A stretch of DNA of 64,000 nt from Candidatus Heimdallarchaeota archaeon (GCA_019057815.1 JAHLWR010000005.1:1-64000); one strand, 5' to 3'; shown: positions 8,082 to 18,078, counted from the first letter of the stretch. Notes: generated from the sequence alone by a model not told the origin. Program-made: numbers and translations.

Positions 8082-9872
8082 ATGACTTCTGTAGCCGAGC
8101 AATTAGGTATTATTGAAAGAATCTCCGGGCCAGTTGTCCAAGCTTCAAATATGCGAGGAACAAAGCTTTATGATGTAGCTAGAGTAGGAGAAGAAAAGCT
8201 TGTAGGCGAAATTATCAGATTAATTGATGATGTCGCAACTATACAGATTTATGAAAGTACAGAGGGGTTAATACCAGGCGAACCAGTTTATCCTACACAT
8301 TCACCTCTAAGCGTCGAATTAGGTCCAGGCATATTAAGACAAATTTTTGATGGAATTCAAAGACCATTGCCAATCATCAGACAGATGACAGGAGACTTTA
8401 TAACGAGAGGAATAGAAATTCCAGGATTAGACCATAAGAAAATATGGGATTTTAATCCCACTATCAAAGTTGGCGAAAAAGTAGTGGGTGGAGACATACT
8501 AGGTGAAATACCAGAAACTCCAACAGTAGATTTCAAACTTCTAGTGCCACCAAATATTCAAGGAACACTTGAATTTATAGCACCTAGAGGAGATTACACA
8601 ATTGATGAAACAGCAGCAACAATTAAAACAGTCAACGACCAAAGAATAAATCTTAAATTTTATCACGAATGGCCGGTAAGACAACCACGTCCATTTAATT
8701 TAAGATTACCACCAAGTATCCCTTTAATTACGGGACAAAGGATTTTTGATACTTTTGTACCAATTGCTAAAGGAGGAACAGGAGCTATCCCAGGAGGATT
8801 CGGAACAGGAAAAACTGTGTCTCAGCACCAACTAGCTAAATGGTCTGATGCGAAAATAGTAGTATATGTCGGTTGTGGTGAAAGAGGTAACGAAATGACA
8901 GATGTACTTCGGGAATTTCCACGACTTGTAGACCCTTATACTGGAGGTCCGCTTATGGATCGTACAGTTCTAATAGCAAACACATCAAATATGCCAGTTG
9001 CGGCACGTGAAGCCAGTGTTTATACTGGGGTTACTTTAGCTGAATTCTACCGAGATATGGGGTACGATGTAGCTATGATGGCTGATAGCACAAGTCGTTG
9101 GGCAGAAGCCTTGAGAGAGATTTCGGGTCGTCTTGAGGAAATGCCAGGAGAAGAATCTTATCCAGCTTACCTTTCTTCAAAAATTGCTCAATATTATGAA
9201 CGAGCAGGAAGAATTTTAACAATTGGAAGAAATCCCCGTGAAGCAAGTATTACGATTGTGGGTGCGGTGAGTCCTCCAGGCGGGGATTTTAGCGAACCAG
9301 TTACTCAGAATACACTTCGTATTGTTAAAGTATTTTGGGCATTAAGCAAAGATTTAGCTGCACGACGACATTTTCCAGCTATAGATTACTTGTTAAGTTA
9401 CACATTATATTGGTCAAGTCTTGAGGATTACTACTCCAAAACAGTAAACACAGAATTCCCACAATTAAGAGCAGAAGCTTTAGCTTTGCTCCAAAAAGAT
9501 AAAGAATTACAAGATATAGTTTCATTAGTTGGTCCAGATGCCCTTCCATCAAGCGAAAAAATTATTCTTGAAATTGCCAGAATGCTGAAAGAAGACTTCC
9601 TTCAGCAAAATGCGTTCCATGATGTAGATTCTTTCTGCAATATGCAGAAGCAATATCTTATGCTAAAGACTATATTACGTTATTATGATAAAGCTAGAGA
9701 TCTCTACCAAAAGGGTGCTGATGTAAAAGATATTTTTGAACACTCCAGTACTATCTCTATTGCACGTATGAAATACATTGAACAAAGTGAAATCGAAACG
9801 AAAATCACAGAATTGATAACAGAAATAGATGGTCTTACACCTCGTGATTTTGGGGTGGAGGAGGAATATTAA
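8082..9872 (+). CDS. atpA: A-type ATP synthase catalytic subunit A
   Basis: 596 aa, usual for archaeal A subunits, with the bulge insertion typical of V/A types. The P-loop is GGFGTGKT (238-245), slightly different from the common GPFGSGKT. Other visible signatures are YVGCGERGNEM, the MMADSTSRWAEALREISGRL block with the arginine region, and AVSPPGGDFSEP. It hydrolyses or makes ATP in the A3B3 head. AtpB starts 10 bp downstream, so the pair forms an operon. Confidence 0.97.
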   Translation: MTSVAEQLGIIERISGPVVQASNMRGTKLYDVARVGEEKLVGEIIRLIDDVATIQIYESTEGLIPGEPVYPTHSPLSVELGPGILRQIFDGIQRPLPIIRQMTGDFITRGIEIPGLDHKKIWDFNPTIKVGEKVVGGDILGEIPETPTVDFKLLVPPNIQGTLEFIAPRGDYTIDETAATIKTVNDQRINLKFYHEWPVRQPRPFNLRLPPSIPLITGQRIFDTFVPIAKGGTGAIPGGFGTGKTVSQHQLAKWSDAKIVVYVGCGERGNEMTDVLREFPRLVDPYTGGPLMDRTVLIANTSNMPVAAREASVYTGVTLAEFYRDMGYDVAMMADSTSRWAEALREISGRLEEMPGEESYPAYLSSKIAQYYERAGRILTIGRNPREASITIVGAVSPPGGDFSEPVTQNTLRIVKVFWALSKDLAARRHFPAIDYLLSYTLYWSSLEDYYSKTVNTEFPQLRAEALALLQKDKELQDIVSLVGPDALPSSEKIILEIARMLKEDFLQQNAFHDVDSFCNMQKQYLMLKTILRYYDKARDLYQKGADVKDIFEHSSTISIARMKYIEQSEIETKITELITEIDGLTPRDFGVEEEY

Positions 9873-9882
9873 GGTGTTTTAG

Positions 9883-11325
9883 ATGACAACAGAAAAATCT
9901 TTTGCGACGAGAGAGTTCAAAACAGTAACTGAAGTTTCCGGACCTCTGTTATTTGTTGATTTGCATGAAAAGGGAGGCGTTTCATATGGTGAGATTGCTG
10001 AAATAGAAACTGTCACTGGAGAAAGAAGGAAAGGTCAAGTTTTAGATGTATCAAATAAATTGGCGATTTTGCAAGTTTTTGAAGGTACTACAGGGTTAGA
10101 GACAAAAAATACTTCTGTTAGATTCCTTGGAAAGACAATGGAAATTGGTGTTAGTAAAGATATGCTTGGTCGTATTTTTAATGGGCGCGGTGAGCTTATT
10201 GACGGTGGAGGTACAATAATTCCAGAGAAGATTCTTGATATTACAGGTTCACCTATAAATCCATCAGCACGCGAATATCCAAAAGAATTTATCCAAACAG
10301 GGATTTCTACAATAGATACACTTCTTACATTAGTTAGAGGACAAAAACTTCCACTTTTCTCAGGTTCAGGATTACCTCATAATATGTTAGCAGCTCAGAT
10401 AGCCCGACAAGCAAAAGTACTAAAAGCGGAAGAAGAATTTGCTGTTGTGTTTGTAGCAATGGGAATCACAGCAGATGAAGCACGTTTCTTCAGAGACGAT
10501 TTTGAAGCAACAGGAGCTCTTGAACGAGCAGTCTTGTTTTTGAATCTTGCTGATGACCCAGCAATAGAACGTATACTTACCCCAAGACTCGCCCTAACTA
10601 CAGCGGAACATCTAGCATTTGATCACGGTTACCAAGTACTTGTAATATTAACAGATATTACATCTTATGCTGAATCTCTTCGAGAGATTGCAGCAGCTCG
10701 AAGTGAAGTACCCTCTAGACGAGGTTATCCAGGTTACATGTACTCAGACTTTTCAACAATTTATGAAAGAGCGGGGCGCATACATGGGAAAGAAGGCAGT
10801 ATTACTCAAATTCCAATTTTAACTCTCCCGAATTACGATATTACACATCCAGTACCTGATTTGACTGGTTACATCACAGAAGGTCAGATATTTGTAGACG
10901 TAGGCTTAAACAGGAAAGGACTATATCCTCCAATTAATCCATTACCTAGTTTATCTAGACTCATGAAAGACACCATAGGGAAAGGTTCCACTCGTGATGA
11001 TCACAAATATGTGCAAGATCAGTTGTACGCCCTATATGCAACAGGGAGAGATCTTCGTGATCTCGTAGCGGTAGTTGGAGACGAATCTCTTACAGAAACA
11101 GATAAGCAAATTCTAAAATTCGCAGAACTCTTCGAGGATAAATTCATTAATCAAGATTATCATGAAAACAGAACTATCTTCCAATCACTTGATTTAGGGT
11201 GGGAATTATTAGCTATATTCGAAGACCCATACAAAGTTCTCAAACGTATTCCTGCAGAAATAATTGATAAATTTCACCCAGAAAAAAGAGATCAAAAAGT
11301 AGATTTCAACAGTGTTGATGTCTAA
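9883..11325 (+). CDS. atpB: A-type ATP synthase regulatory subunit B
   Basis: 480 aa. As expected for B subunits, the P-loop is lost: the equivalent position reads [18 protein letters not shown]. The signature [36 protein letters not shown]-type block is present around residues 255-290. It alternates with AtpA in the hexameric head. It follows atpA closely and is the last gene of this plus-strand unit. Confidence 0.97.
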   Translation: MTTEKSFATREFKTVTEVSGPLLFVDLHEKGGVSYGEIAEIETVTGERRKGQVLDVSNKLAILQVFEGTTGLETKNTSVRFLGKTMEIGVSKDMLGRIFNGRGELIDGGGTIIPEKILDITGSPINPSAREYPKEFIQTGISTIDTLLTLVRGQKLPLFSGSGLPHNMLAAQIARQAKVLKAEEEFAVVFVAMGITADEARFFRDDFEATGALERAVLFLNLADDPAIERILTPRLALTTAEHLAFDHGYQVLVILTDITSYAESLREIAAARSEVPSRRGYPGYMYSDFSTIYERAGRIHGKEGSITQIPILTLPNYDITHPVPDLTGYITEGQIFVDVGLNRKGLYPPINPLPSLSRLMKDTIGKGSTRDDHKYVQDQLYALYATGRDLRDLVAVVGDESLTETDKQILKFAELFEDKFINQDYHENRTIFQSLDLGWELLAIFEDPYKVLKRIPAEIIDKFHPEKRDQKVDFNSVDV

Positions 11326-11334
11326 TTATCTTTT

Positions 11335-12096
11335 TTATTTTATTACTACGGCTTTTATTTTACCTGTTATCACAAAATTTTTCACTTTTGGAACAAATAC
11401 TTGTTGATCGATCTGAATTGCATAATCGATATCGCTAGCAAATCCCATTTCAGCCAATTTAATAGCATTTGGTGAATTTTTAAGTGCTAAAGATATATCA
11501 GAATTGGTTTCAAGCAAGTGTTTCGTCTTAAGATAAAACTCTCCCTTACTGCTATCAATTAATGGGGAGTATTGGAGTACTTTATCCAAGATTAATTTAC
11601 TAGTCACCCAATCTTCAACAACATAGATATTAGAATCATAAAAATAGCCTGAAGGTATAACATAGACATTCAAGTGTTCTTTTTTTGCCAAAGATGCTGC
11701 CACTTTTGCTACAGAAGTCAAATTAACTAAAGAACCTATCAAAACATGTTTTACATTTTCAAGAAGTAAAAAAGTTTTAGCTCCGCTTGTGGAGGTAAAT
11801 ATTACTTCATCATTATTAAAATGCATATCACTGAAAATGGAAGGATTATTTCCATAATCAAATCCATCAATTTTTAACCCTTCTTCTTCACCAATTAGAA
11901 GGCTTTTATGTGCGTATTTTTTGTGTAGTATTTTTGCATTTTCCCCATTCGCAACAACATAGATTCTCTTGACACCAACACCCATTAACGTTGTTATTGA
12001 TGTAGTAGCGCGAAAAGTGTCAACAACAACACATACCGAATTATAATCTATTTGTTTCTTTTTTATCATTTCTGGCGTAAGGATTCTAACAAGCAT
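11335..12096 (-). CDS. comB: 2-phosphosulfolactate phosphatase family (ComB-like)
   Basis: 253 aa. The ComB family pattern is visible: VVVDTFRATTSITT near residue 24, IGEEEGLKIDGFDYGNNP near 67, an FTSTSGAK loop (usually TTNGT) near 99, IGSLVNL, and a VEDW segment near 160. ComB removes phosphate from 2-phosphosulfolactate in coenzyme M synthesis. Outside methanogens the family is found with other or unknown roles, and no other coenzyme M genes are in the window, so the substrate is uncertain. It converges with atpB. Confidence 0.75.
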   Translation of the reverse strand: MLVRILTPEMIKKKQIDYNSVCVVVDTFRATTSITTLMGVGVKRIYVVANGENAKILHKKYAHKSLLIGEEEGLKIDGFDYGNNPSIFSDMHFNNDEVIFTSTSGAKTFLLLENVKHVLIGSLVNLTSVAKVAASLAKKEHLNVYVIPSGYFYDSNIYVVEDWVTSKLILDKVLQYSPLIDSSKGEFYLKTKHLLETNSDISLALKNSPNAIKLAEMGFASDIDYAIQIDQQVFVPKVKNFVITGKIKAVVIK

Positions 12097-12225
12097 TACT
12101 CAATACGTATGTTACTTATTTTTATCAGTTTTGTAGAAAAGATGTCAACCGAAAACATTGGTCACAAATTTTTTAATTAGAATAGTTGGAGAAATATTTG
12201 GGATAACTCAAAGAATACTTCTAAT

Positions 12226-12302
12226 GGTCGGATGGCCAAGCTTGGTAAGGTGCCAGGTTCGGGATCTGGTGATCGCGAGTTCAAATCTCGCTCCGGCCAC
12301 CA
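12226..12302 (+). tRNA. tRNA-Pro (CGG)
   Basis: The cloverleaf folds with acceptor GGTCGGA/TCCGGCC, anticodon stem CCAGG/TCTGG around loop TTCGGGA (anticodon CGG), and T arm GCGAG-TTCAAAT-CTCGC. Discriminator A is followed by an encoded CCA. There is no intron. Confidence 0.95.
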
Positions 12303-12314
12303 CATTTTTCATTA

Positions 12315-12824
12315 CTAGTCTATTGGAATACACTTTTTGTATTTACCTCTTGCGTACGTAAGCAAGTTAGGATATGATTTTCCCTTCCACTCTTCATCAA
12401 TATGAAGAGCAACAACTTTACCAAGGAACATATCGTGAGTACCAAGTTCTATTATCGTTTCTACTTTGCACTCGATGTTCACTGGGCACTCATCAATTCC
12501 AGGAGCGTTTACCTCCTTGCTTTTTTTCTTTGTGAATTCACAGACTGCCCATTTATCAATATCAGCACCTGACTTAGTTCCACAGATTTTCACTTGCTCT
12601 AGCATTTCTGCTGTTGGAATGTTTACAACAAATTCATTTGATTGTTTTATTAAATTGTGAGAATATCTGGAGTTTCGTATTGCAATACTAACTATTGGAG
12701 GATCTGAGCAACATGTTCCTCCCCAAGAGAGAGTTACTATAGTTTCTTTACTCTCATATTCAGCTGAAACTAGCAGAACAGGATTTGGATAAAGCGCAGA
12801 ATTAATAATGTCTTCAACTTTCAT
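12315..12824 (-). CDS. Flavin reductase-like FMN-binding protein (flavoredoxin type)
   Basis: 169 aa split-barrel flavin-binding fold. Visible pattern: YPNPVLLVSAEYE at the N-terminus, VTLSWGGTCCSDPPIVSIAI with the cofactor-binding strand, SNEFVVNIP, then KICGTKSGADIDKW. The C-terminal LGKVVALHIDEEW strand is typical. It probably reduces or carries FMN; the partner is unknown. It lies just 3' of tRNA-Pro on the opposite strand. Confidence 0.85.
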   Translation of the reverse strand: MKVEDIINSALYPNPVLLVSAEYESKETIVTLSWGGTCCSDPPIVSIAIRNSRYSHNLIKQSNEFVVNIPTAEMLEQVKICGTKSGADIDKWAVCEFTKKKSKEVNAPGIDECPVNIECKVETIIELGTHDMFLGKVVALHIDEEWKGKSYPNLLTYARGKYKKCIPID

Positions 12825-12908
12825 ATCATCACAGCTTTTATTTCACTCCTAAATCGTTAAAATAAATACTTTGTTCCTAAAAATTCTTTTAGTATGAAAA
12901 CAAATTAT

Positions 12909-13036
12909 TGGTGTTTTATATATTCATTTCGTACTATTCAGAGGAAAATGCTGTTTCAATTATCCAAGAGGCGTTTAGCGATATGTTTGCAAAATATAAT
13001 AAGAAACTTATAAAAAGGGTTTTGAACAATAGATAA
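12909..13036 (+). pseudogene. Possible small gene or remnant in the gap before the VOC gene
   Basis: A short open frame ending at TAA 13034-13036 encodes a protein-like helical stretch (SEENAVSIIQEAFSDMF then KYNKKLIKRVL). It has no ATG; only adjacent TTG/GTG codons could start it. Composition is closer to coding than to the surrounding AT-rich spacer. It could be a decayed C-terminus, a very small gene, or chance. Confidence 0.2.
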
Positions 13037-13037
13037 A

Positions 13038-13697
13038 TTAAGCTTCACCAAGTTTTTCGGTTGATTTCATCAATTCACCAATATTTGAAGGCGTAAAGAA
13101 TCCATCAAAATTTCCATACCTTTGAATGTATTCGACTATATGATTTGCTGTTTCAGTTGGTATGGTGAAAATCTGCTTAATGCCTTCTTTCTCGCTACCT
13201 ATAATATTATTAGTTGTGAATTTTACGCCTTGTGATTTCTGAATTTTTACAACTCTTTCTATATCCCTAACAAGATAAGCAAGATGGTGAATCCTTCCTC
13301 CATATTTCTTAACATATTTTTCAACAATTGAATCATCTGTTAATCCTTCACTTACAACTATTACAGGTAAGGTATCATGAAGTTTAACACTGCTTGTAAT
13401 GGCGTTCATAGATTTTACTATGAATGATTTGTACTCAATATAAGAAACTAGATTGGCTAATTCAGCAATTGTTTTTTTTCTGTCACCTTTCTTGACACGA
13501 TAAGCTATATGATCAAGTTTGATTATCAAATCACCTAAATCTGTTTTTTCAACTTCCTTTTGTATTAATACCAAATCTGAAGTCATTTCACCACACCCTA
13601 AGATTGAGTATTTGACTGTAGAAGTATTTACTAATAAAACTTTATCTAAATAATAAGTTTCAAATATTGTAGAAAAATTTGAAGGAGTAACTAACAA
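13038..13697 (-). CDS. VOC/glyoxalase-fold protein similar to the 4-hydroxyphenylpyruvate dioxygenase C-terminal half
   Basis: 219 aa with two beta-alpha-beta modules. Candidate metal ligands are His in KLDHIAYRV, His in IHHLAYLVRDIE, and Glu in HIVEYIQRYG. The last segment plus the GFF and IGELMKSTE tail resembles the end of HPPD. A true HPPD is about 350 aa with two VOC halves; here only about one is present, so tyrosine catabolism is not implied. The start is uncertain: TTG 13697 is used because no ATG fits and no clear ribosome site is seen. Confidence 0.65.
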   Translation of the reverse strand: MLVTPSNFSTIFETYYLDKVLLVNTSTVKYSILGCGEMTSDLVLIQKEVEKTDLGDLIIKLDHIAYRVKKGDRKKTIAELANLVSYIEYKSFIVKSMNAITSSVKLHDTLPVIVVSEGLTDDSIVEKYVKKYGGRIHHLAYLVRDIERVVKIQKSQGVKFTTNNIIGSEKEGIKQIFTIPTETANHIVEYIQRYGNFDGFFTPSNIGELMKSTEKLGEA

Positions 13698-13801
13698 CTA
13701 AGTAGCTGATAAAGAGTGGTATAGGTTAGTTATTCTACATAAGGAACTTTATTCTAAAGAACAAGTTTTTATTTGAAAAACCATAATGTTCTCTGAAAAT
13801 A

Positions 13802-14488
13802 ATGGATATAGATGAGATTTTAAACAATTTAAAAGCGCTATCCAATTCAGAAAATATAGAAGGTATGGCTAAATTCGGGATAAATCCTGAGAAGGTTTAT
13901 GGAGTTAAAATACCGGTCTTACGTAAGATGGCAAAAGAAATAGGCAAAAATCACGATCTTGCACACAAATTATGGAACTTAGGAATCAGAGAAACTATGA
14001 TTTTGGCTACAATGGTTGAAGAACCTTCTCTTGTTACAGAGGAACAAGTTGAAGAATGGGTAACGTCATCTGATTTTAACTATTGGGAAATTGTTGATCA
14101 AAGTTGTATGAATCTTTTTGATAAAACAAGTTTTGCTTATGATAAATGTTTAAAATGGACAAAGAGAGAAGAAGAATTCATAAAGAGAGCAGGTTTTGCA
14201 TTAATAGCGAGACTGGCGTGGAGAGATGAAAAAGCAGATAATAGTTTCTTTGAGAGCTTACTCCCTATAATTGAAAGAGAATCAACTGATGATCGGAATA
14301 ATGTAAAAAAAGCTGTGAATTGGGCACTAAGGCAGATAGGAAAAAGAAATAAGCATCTCAATAGGGAAGCAATCAGTGTGGCGAGAAGAATCGAACAACT
14401 TGATTCAAAAACCGCAAAATGGGTTTCCAAAGACGCATTAAAGGAATTAACTAGTCATAAAATTCAAAAAAGATTGAAAAATAACTGA
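13802..14488 (+). CDS. DNA alkylation repair protein (AlkD-like HEAT-repeat)
   Basis: 228 aa alpha-helical protein. Signatures of the AlkD/COG4912 family: YGVKIPVLRKMAKEIGK near residue 31, LWNLGIRETMILATM, the W-rich SSDFNYWEIVDQ region, and NNVKKAVNWALRQIGKRN near 165. AlkD glycosylases excise bulky cationic alkylated bases without flipping them. It converges with tfe. The name rests on the family pattern; archaeal members are little studied. Confidence 0.82.
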   Translation: MDIDEILNNLKALSNSENIEGMAKFGINPEKVYGVKIPVLRKMAKEIGKNHDLAHKLWNLGIRETMILATMVEEPSLVTEEQVEEWVTSSDFNYWEIVDQSCMNLFDKTSFAYDKCLKWTKREEEFIKRAGFALIARLAWRDEKADNSFFESLLPIIERESTDDRNNVKKAVNWALRQIGKRNKHLNREAISVARRIEQLDSKTAKWVSKDALKELTSHKIQKRLKNN

Positions 14489-14502
14489 AATAAATTCTTT
14501 TG

Positions 14503-15120
14503 TTATTTTCCAAGTTTTTTATTTACTATTTGCGCTGTTTTCTTTTTTATTTCTTCCAGTTCGACTATTTTTACATTTAATACTGCTTTTAATTGGTTGT
14601 TATCAAAAGCTTCAAGTCTTTCTTCGCATTTGGCACAAACAAAATTACTATCCATCGCATCTTTAAAAATAACTCTTGGACATTCAGGGTTACTACAAGT
14701 AAAGAACATATTAGAATCTTCATATTCCAATCTTGATTTTAATTTATTCAATACTTCGTTTTGTTTCTTTTCTACTAGAAAATCTATCCGTTCAGGATGT
14801 AAAATCCAAAAATAAACAAACCACCCTGTTGATTTATCTCGTATCCTTCGAAAAGTTGCTAGTTGAAGATCGTATAGTTTGTAGAGGGATTTTCTCACTT
14901 GGTTTAAGCGCATATCCAGTTTTTCTGATATCTCCTCATCTGTGGTTTCTTCTTCTGAATTCAACAACACCAGAGTTACTTGTTTAACTTCTTCTCCACA
15001 GATATCTTCTACAACTTCTATTAGTGTTTGTCTTTGTCGTTCGGAGATATTAATTTTGGATGACATTTTTGTAGAGTTTTTTCTCTCATCATCATATTCA
15101 TTTATTTCACCACTTGCCAT
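14503..15120 (-). CDS. tfe: Transcription factor E (TFIIE alpha homologue)
   Basis: 205 aa. An N-terminal winged helix (about 22-95) has EEISEKLDMRLNQVRKSLYKL and FVYFWILHPERID. A coiled linker leads to a zinc ribbon with CSNPEC and CAKC (about 140-166). A C-terminal helical tail extends beyond the usual archaeal TFE. It stabilises the open complex of archaeal RNA polymerase. ATG 15120 is used; the first 18 residues are extra and could be bypassed by the internal ATG. Confidence 0.93.
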   Translation of the reverse strand: MASGEINEYDDERKNSTKMSSKINISERQRQTLIEVVEDICGEEVKQVTLVLLNSEEETTDEEISEKLDMRLNQVRKSLYKLYDLQLATFRRIRDKSTGWFVYFWILHPERIDFLVEKKQNEVLNKLKSRLEYEDSNMFFTCSNPECPRVIFKDAMDSNFVCAKCEERLEAFDNNQLKAVLNVKIVELEEIKKKTAQIVNKKLGK

Positions 15121-15307
15121 TGTGACCCCTAGATATTTATGATAGCAACGCTGAGCTCCATTATTATTGCCAAATCATCATTCTTTAACTTTACCTTCTA
15201 GCAGTCTATTCAATATCTATCCACATTTTATGAAAAAACCTCGTACAGTGTTAATCAGTTGAGTAAAACACAAAACCACAAATAAGAGAAGCATAATTGT
15301 TTGTATA

Positions 15308-16486
15308 ATGAGCATTGTGAAGGAAAAAACAGACCAAGCCATAAAGATATTGAAAGAATTAGATGTAGATTTGTGGTTGACTTATGTCCGTAAGACGTCT
15401 GAAATTATGGATCCATGTTTATATTTTCTTACTGATGAATCATGGTTTACTTGGGAAACAGCCTTTGTAATCACAAAAAAAGGCGAGAGGGTTGCAATTT
15501 GTGGGCGTTATGATGTTCCCAATGTTAACAAAAACATTTATGAGAAAATAATAGGCTATGATATAAGCATTAGAGAGCCTTTACATGGGGTTCTGAATGG
15601 GCTAAATCCACAAGTTATAGCTGTAAACTACTCTATTGACAACATTGCTGCTGATGGTTTAACTCATGGTATGTGGTTGAGGCTAAACAAACTCCTTGAA
15701 GGAACTAATTATGCAAAGATATTAATTTCGTCAGAGAAAATCCTTGGAGCACTACGAGGTAGAAAAACTCCTTCAGAATTGGCATTGATTAAAGAAGCTA
15801 TAAAAATTAGCCAAGAAGGGCATCTGAAAATAACTGAAAAAATTAAGCTAGGTATGACAGAAAAAGACATTGAAAAGATTCTAATGGAACACACAATGCA
15901 AAAAAATGTGAAGGTTTCCTATCCTCCATTAATTAATGTTGGCTCAGATACAGCAATAGGTCATGGGAGAGGTTTATCTCATATTAAAGTAAAGCAGGGA
16001 GACTTAATCAATATAGATTATGGCGTGTTTTATCAAGGGTATGCATCAGATATCCAACGATTATGCTATGCACTGCGTGATGGAGAAAATGAACCACCAG
16101 AAGAAATTAAAAAAGCATTTCAAACAGTCGTAGAAGCTATTACAAAAAGTTCAGAGGCTCTAAGACCAAGTGTAATGGGTTGGGAAGTAGATTCAATAGC
16201 TAGAAAGATAGTGACAGATGGTGGATATCCTGAATTCATGCATGCGTTAGGACATCAAATCGGAAGAAATGTCCATGATGGGGGTTGTTTACTTGGACCA
16301 AAATGGGAGAAATATGGACAATTACCATTTATGAAAGTGGAAGAAGGACAAGTATTCACACTAGAATTACATGTTTTTTTGGAAAATCACGGATTTTGCG
16401 GTTTGGAGGAAGATGTGTTAGTAACAGTAGAAGGATGTCAATTTTTATCTGATCGTCAAACTGAACTAAAACTGCTAAAATTTTAA
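15308..16486 (+). CDS. M24 family metallopeptidase (Xaa-Pro dipeptidase-like)
   Basis: 392 aa: an N-terminal creatinase-like domain (about 1-150) followed by a pita-bread domain. Metal ligand regions are visible: INIDYGVFYQGYASDIQR (two Asp), HALGHQIGRNVHDGG (His), a Glu in FTLELHVFLE, and the final Glu in GLEEDVLV. It probably cleaves Xaa-Pro dipeptides in the cytosol, though family members include other aminopeptidases. It stands alone, 97 bp before the caspase-fold protein. Confidence 0.85.
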   Translation: MSIVKEKTDQAIKILKELDVDLWLTYVRKTSEIMDPCLYFLTDESWFTWETAFVITKKGERVAICGRYDVPNVNKNIYEKIIGYDISIREPLHGVLNGLNPQVIAVNYSIDNIAADGLTHGMWLRLNKLLEGTNYAKILISSEKILGALRGRKTPSELALIKEAIKISQEGHLKITEKIKLGMTEKDIEKILMEHTMQKNVKVSYPPLINVGSDTAIGHGRGLSHIKVKQGDLINIDYGVFYQGYASDIQRLCYALRDGENEPPEEIKKAFQTVVEAITKSSEALRPSVMGWEVDSIARKIVTDGGYPEFMHALGHQIGRNVHDGGCLLGPKWEKYGQLPFMKVEEGQVFTLELHVFLENHGFCGLEEDVLVTVEGCQFLSDRQTELKLLKF

Positions 16487-16583
16487 TTGAAACAATTTCA
16501 TTTACTTCATCATCAATTTTTGTTTTAGGCAAAATCAATGTTTTGTAAAAACAGTGATAAGTGTTTGATACACAATAGGTTTA

Positions 16584-17846
16584 ATGAGAAAACTAATCAG
16601 TATATTCATTGTGCTTAGTTTAACTACAATTATCAATCAAGCACATGTTAACCTAAATTCAGTGATTATACAAGAACAAACCAATCCCGTTGAAACGTAT
16701 GCTATTCTTTTTGACCAATTTCCACAAGAAATCGATAATGTTACATATTGTTCTGCTATTGAGTTTAAACAAGAACTTGTCAACTTAGGGTGGTTAGAAG
16801 AAAATGTTTCCTTATTTTTGGGTGAGGAAAATATGACAAAAAATATTATACTCAATCAACTTAATTTTTTAGAACAAAATGTTGACGATAATGACCTTGT
16901 TTTCATATTTCTAATGGCTCATGGTAATACATATTGTGCGGATGTTCTTGAAATGGAAGAATGGTTTCACTTGGAATTTGCAGAAATTCCCACAGATAAC
17001 AAGATTTTTTTCATGGAATCTTGCCACTCAGGTAGGTTTGTAAGTAATTTATATGGTCGCTGTTTTGCCATGGGAAGTGTGTCAAGTGAAGAGTATGCTA
17101 TTGGCTACCTAGACACTAGTAATTGGAGTTTAAGTGAACCTCCATTCGTTGGCGGAATATCGGCTCATTTTTGGGCAAAGACACTAGGTAATTTAGAAGC
17201 GGATGTATACGCGGATGGAGTTGTAAAATTGAATGAATTGTACCAATATTCGCTCCCCTTAATTAGGAATTGTTATGATGAAACATTCGAAAACTCAGTG
17301 GATTTATCAGAGTTCATCCAGACAAATGTTGGTTACATTACAAACTATCCCAGACCAGTTTTAGTTGACAATCTTCCCTATGAATTAACGCTTAATGCAA
17401 CAGAATTTATACTAAACAATGAAAAATATCAATGGGAAGAAGATATTAATCCACCACTGATTACATGTTTAAACACCATTCCCTACGACGAACAAAATAG
17501 CTCTATAAATGTCAAATTCACCATAACAGAAATATCAAGTCACAATTATTATTGTTATCTTAATGGAAGTTTGAAAAACCAAGGAAATAAACCAAAGGGA
17601 GGAGATCTCACCTGGGAGTACACATATACTCTTTACTTACAACCAGGTAATGATTATAATGTATCCTTACTAGTAGTTGACCCGTGGGGAAATCGTGCTT
17701 GGAATCAGACTATTATTTTATTCACGGGAGAAATAAGCAATAATGAACCAGAAAAAAGCAACGTATTACCAATAATCCTAGGAACAGTAGGTGGATTATG
17801 GATAGCTGTTGTTGCAGTGGTTTTTATTATTAAAAGCAGAAAATGA
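16584..17846 (+). CDS. Secreted, membrane-anchored caspase-fold peptidase (C13/legumain-like)
   Basis: 420 aa. An N-terminal signal peptide (about 1-20) is followed by a caspase-like domain (about 35-250). The catalytic His lies in FLMAHGNTYC (about 111) and the catalytic Cys in FFMESCHSGRF (about 149), the His then Cys order of clan CD. A beta-sandwich-like region follows (about 290-385), then one C-terminal membrane helix (about 393-415) with a short basic cytosolic end (KSRK). The H-G and ESCHSG motifs resemble C13 (legumain/GPI8) enzymes. Substrate unknown; it acts outside the membrane. Confidence 0.78.
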   Translation: MRKLISIFIVLSLTTIINQAHVNLNSVIIQEQTNPVETYAILFDQFPQEIDNVTYCSAIEFKQELVNLGWLEENVSLFLGEENMTKNIILNQLNFLEQNVDDNDLVFIFLMAHGNTYCADVLEMEEWFHLEFAEIPTDNKIFFMESCHSGRFVSNLYGRCFAMGSVSSEEYAIGYLDTSNWSLSEPPFVGGISAHFWAKTLGNLEADVYADGVVKLNELYQYSLPLIRNCYDETFENSVDLSEFIQTNVGYITNYPRPVLVDNLPYELTLNATEFILNNEKYQWEEDINPPLITCLNTIPYDEQNSSINVKFTITEISSHNYYCYLNGSLKNQGNKPKGGDLTWEYTYTLYLQPGNDYNVSLLVVDPWGNRAWNQTIILFTGEISNNEPEKSNVLPIILGTVGGLWIAVVAVVFIIKSRK

Positions 17847-17994
17847 AGAGTAAATTGTTAAACACAGTAATTTTACTACTCAACCAAATATAAAGAAAAA
17901 ATTAAAAAGAGAACATTTATTACCGAATCGCCGCAACCTAATACCAAGACTACAAAATTAACCATAAATTGTGCGGGGATAATCAAGCGGTCAA

Positions 17995-18025
17995 TTTGTT
18001 TGCACTGCTGGGCAAACAAGATTAT
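17995..18025 (+). other. Predicted non-canonical intron in the D loop of tRNA-Leu
   Basis: A 31-nt insert holds an 8-bp hairpin stem TTGTTTGC/GCAAACAA. Next to it a 4-bp helix GGTC/GATT (two G-U pairs) separates 3-nt bulges AAT and ATC, which matches a relaxed bulge-helix-bulge. The outer helix is weak. Confidence 0.6.
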
Positions 18026-18041
18026 CGATGACGGGCTCAAG

Positions 18042-18078
18042 ATCTGGCGTTTCAGCCGATAAAAAGGGCCGAGGAGAC
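18042..18078 (+). other. Predicted intron at the canonical 37/38 site of tRNA-Leu
   Basis: A 37-nt insert lies between G37 and A38. Removal restores the ACGGG/TCCGT anticodon stem. The central helix is partial (CTC/GAG), so the motif is relaxed. Confidence 0.7.

Noticed and set aside
12158-12361. A 67-codon frame covering tRNA-Pro
   Set aside because: It overlaps the whole tRNA gene; the coding text is just the tRNA sequence read through.
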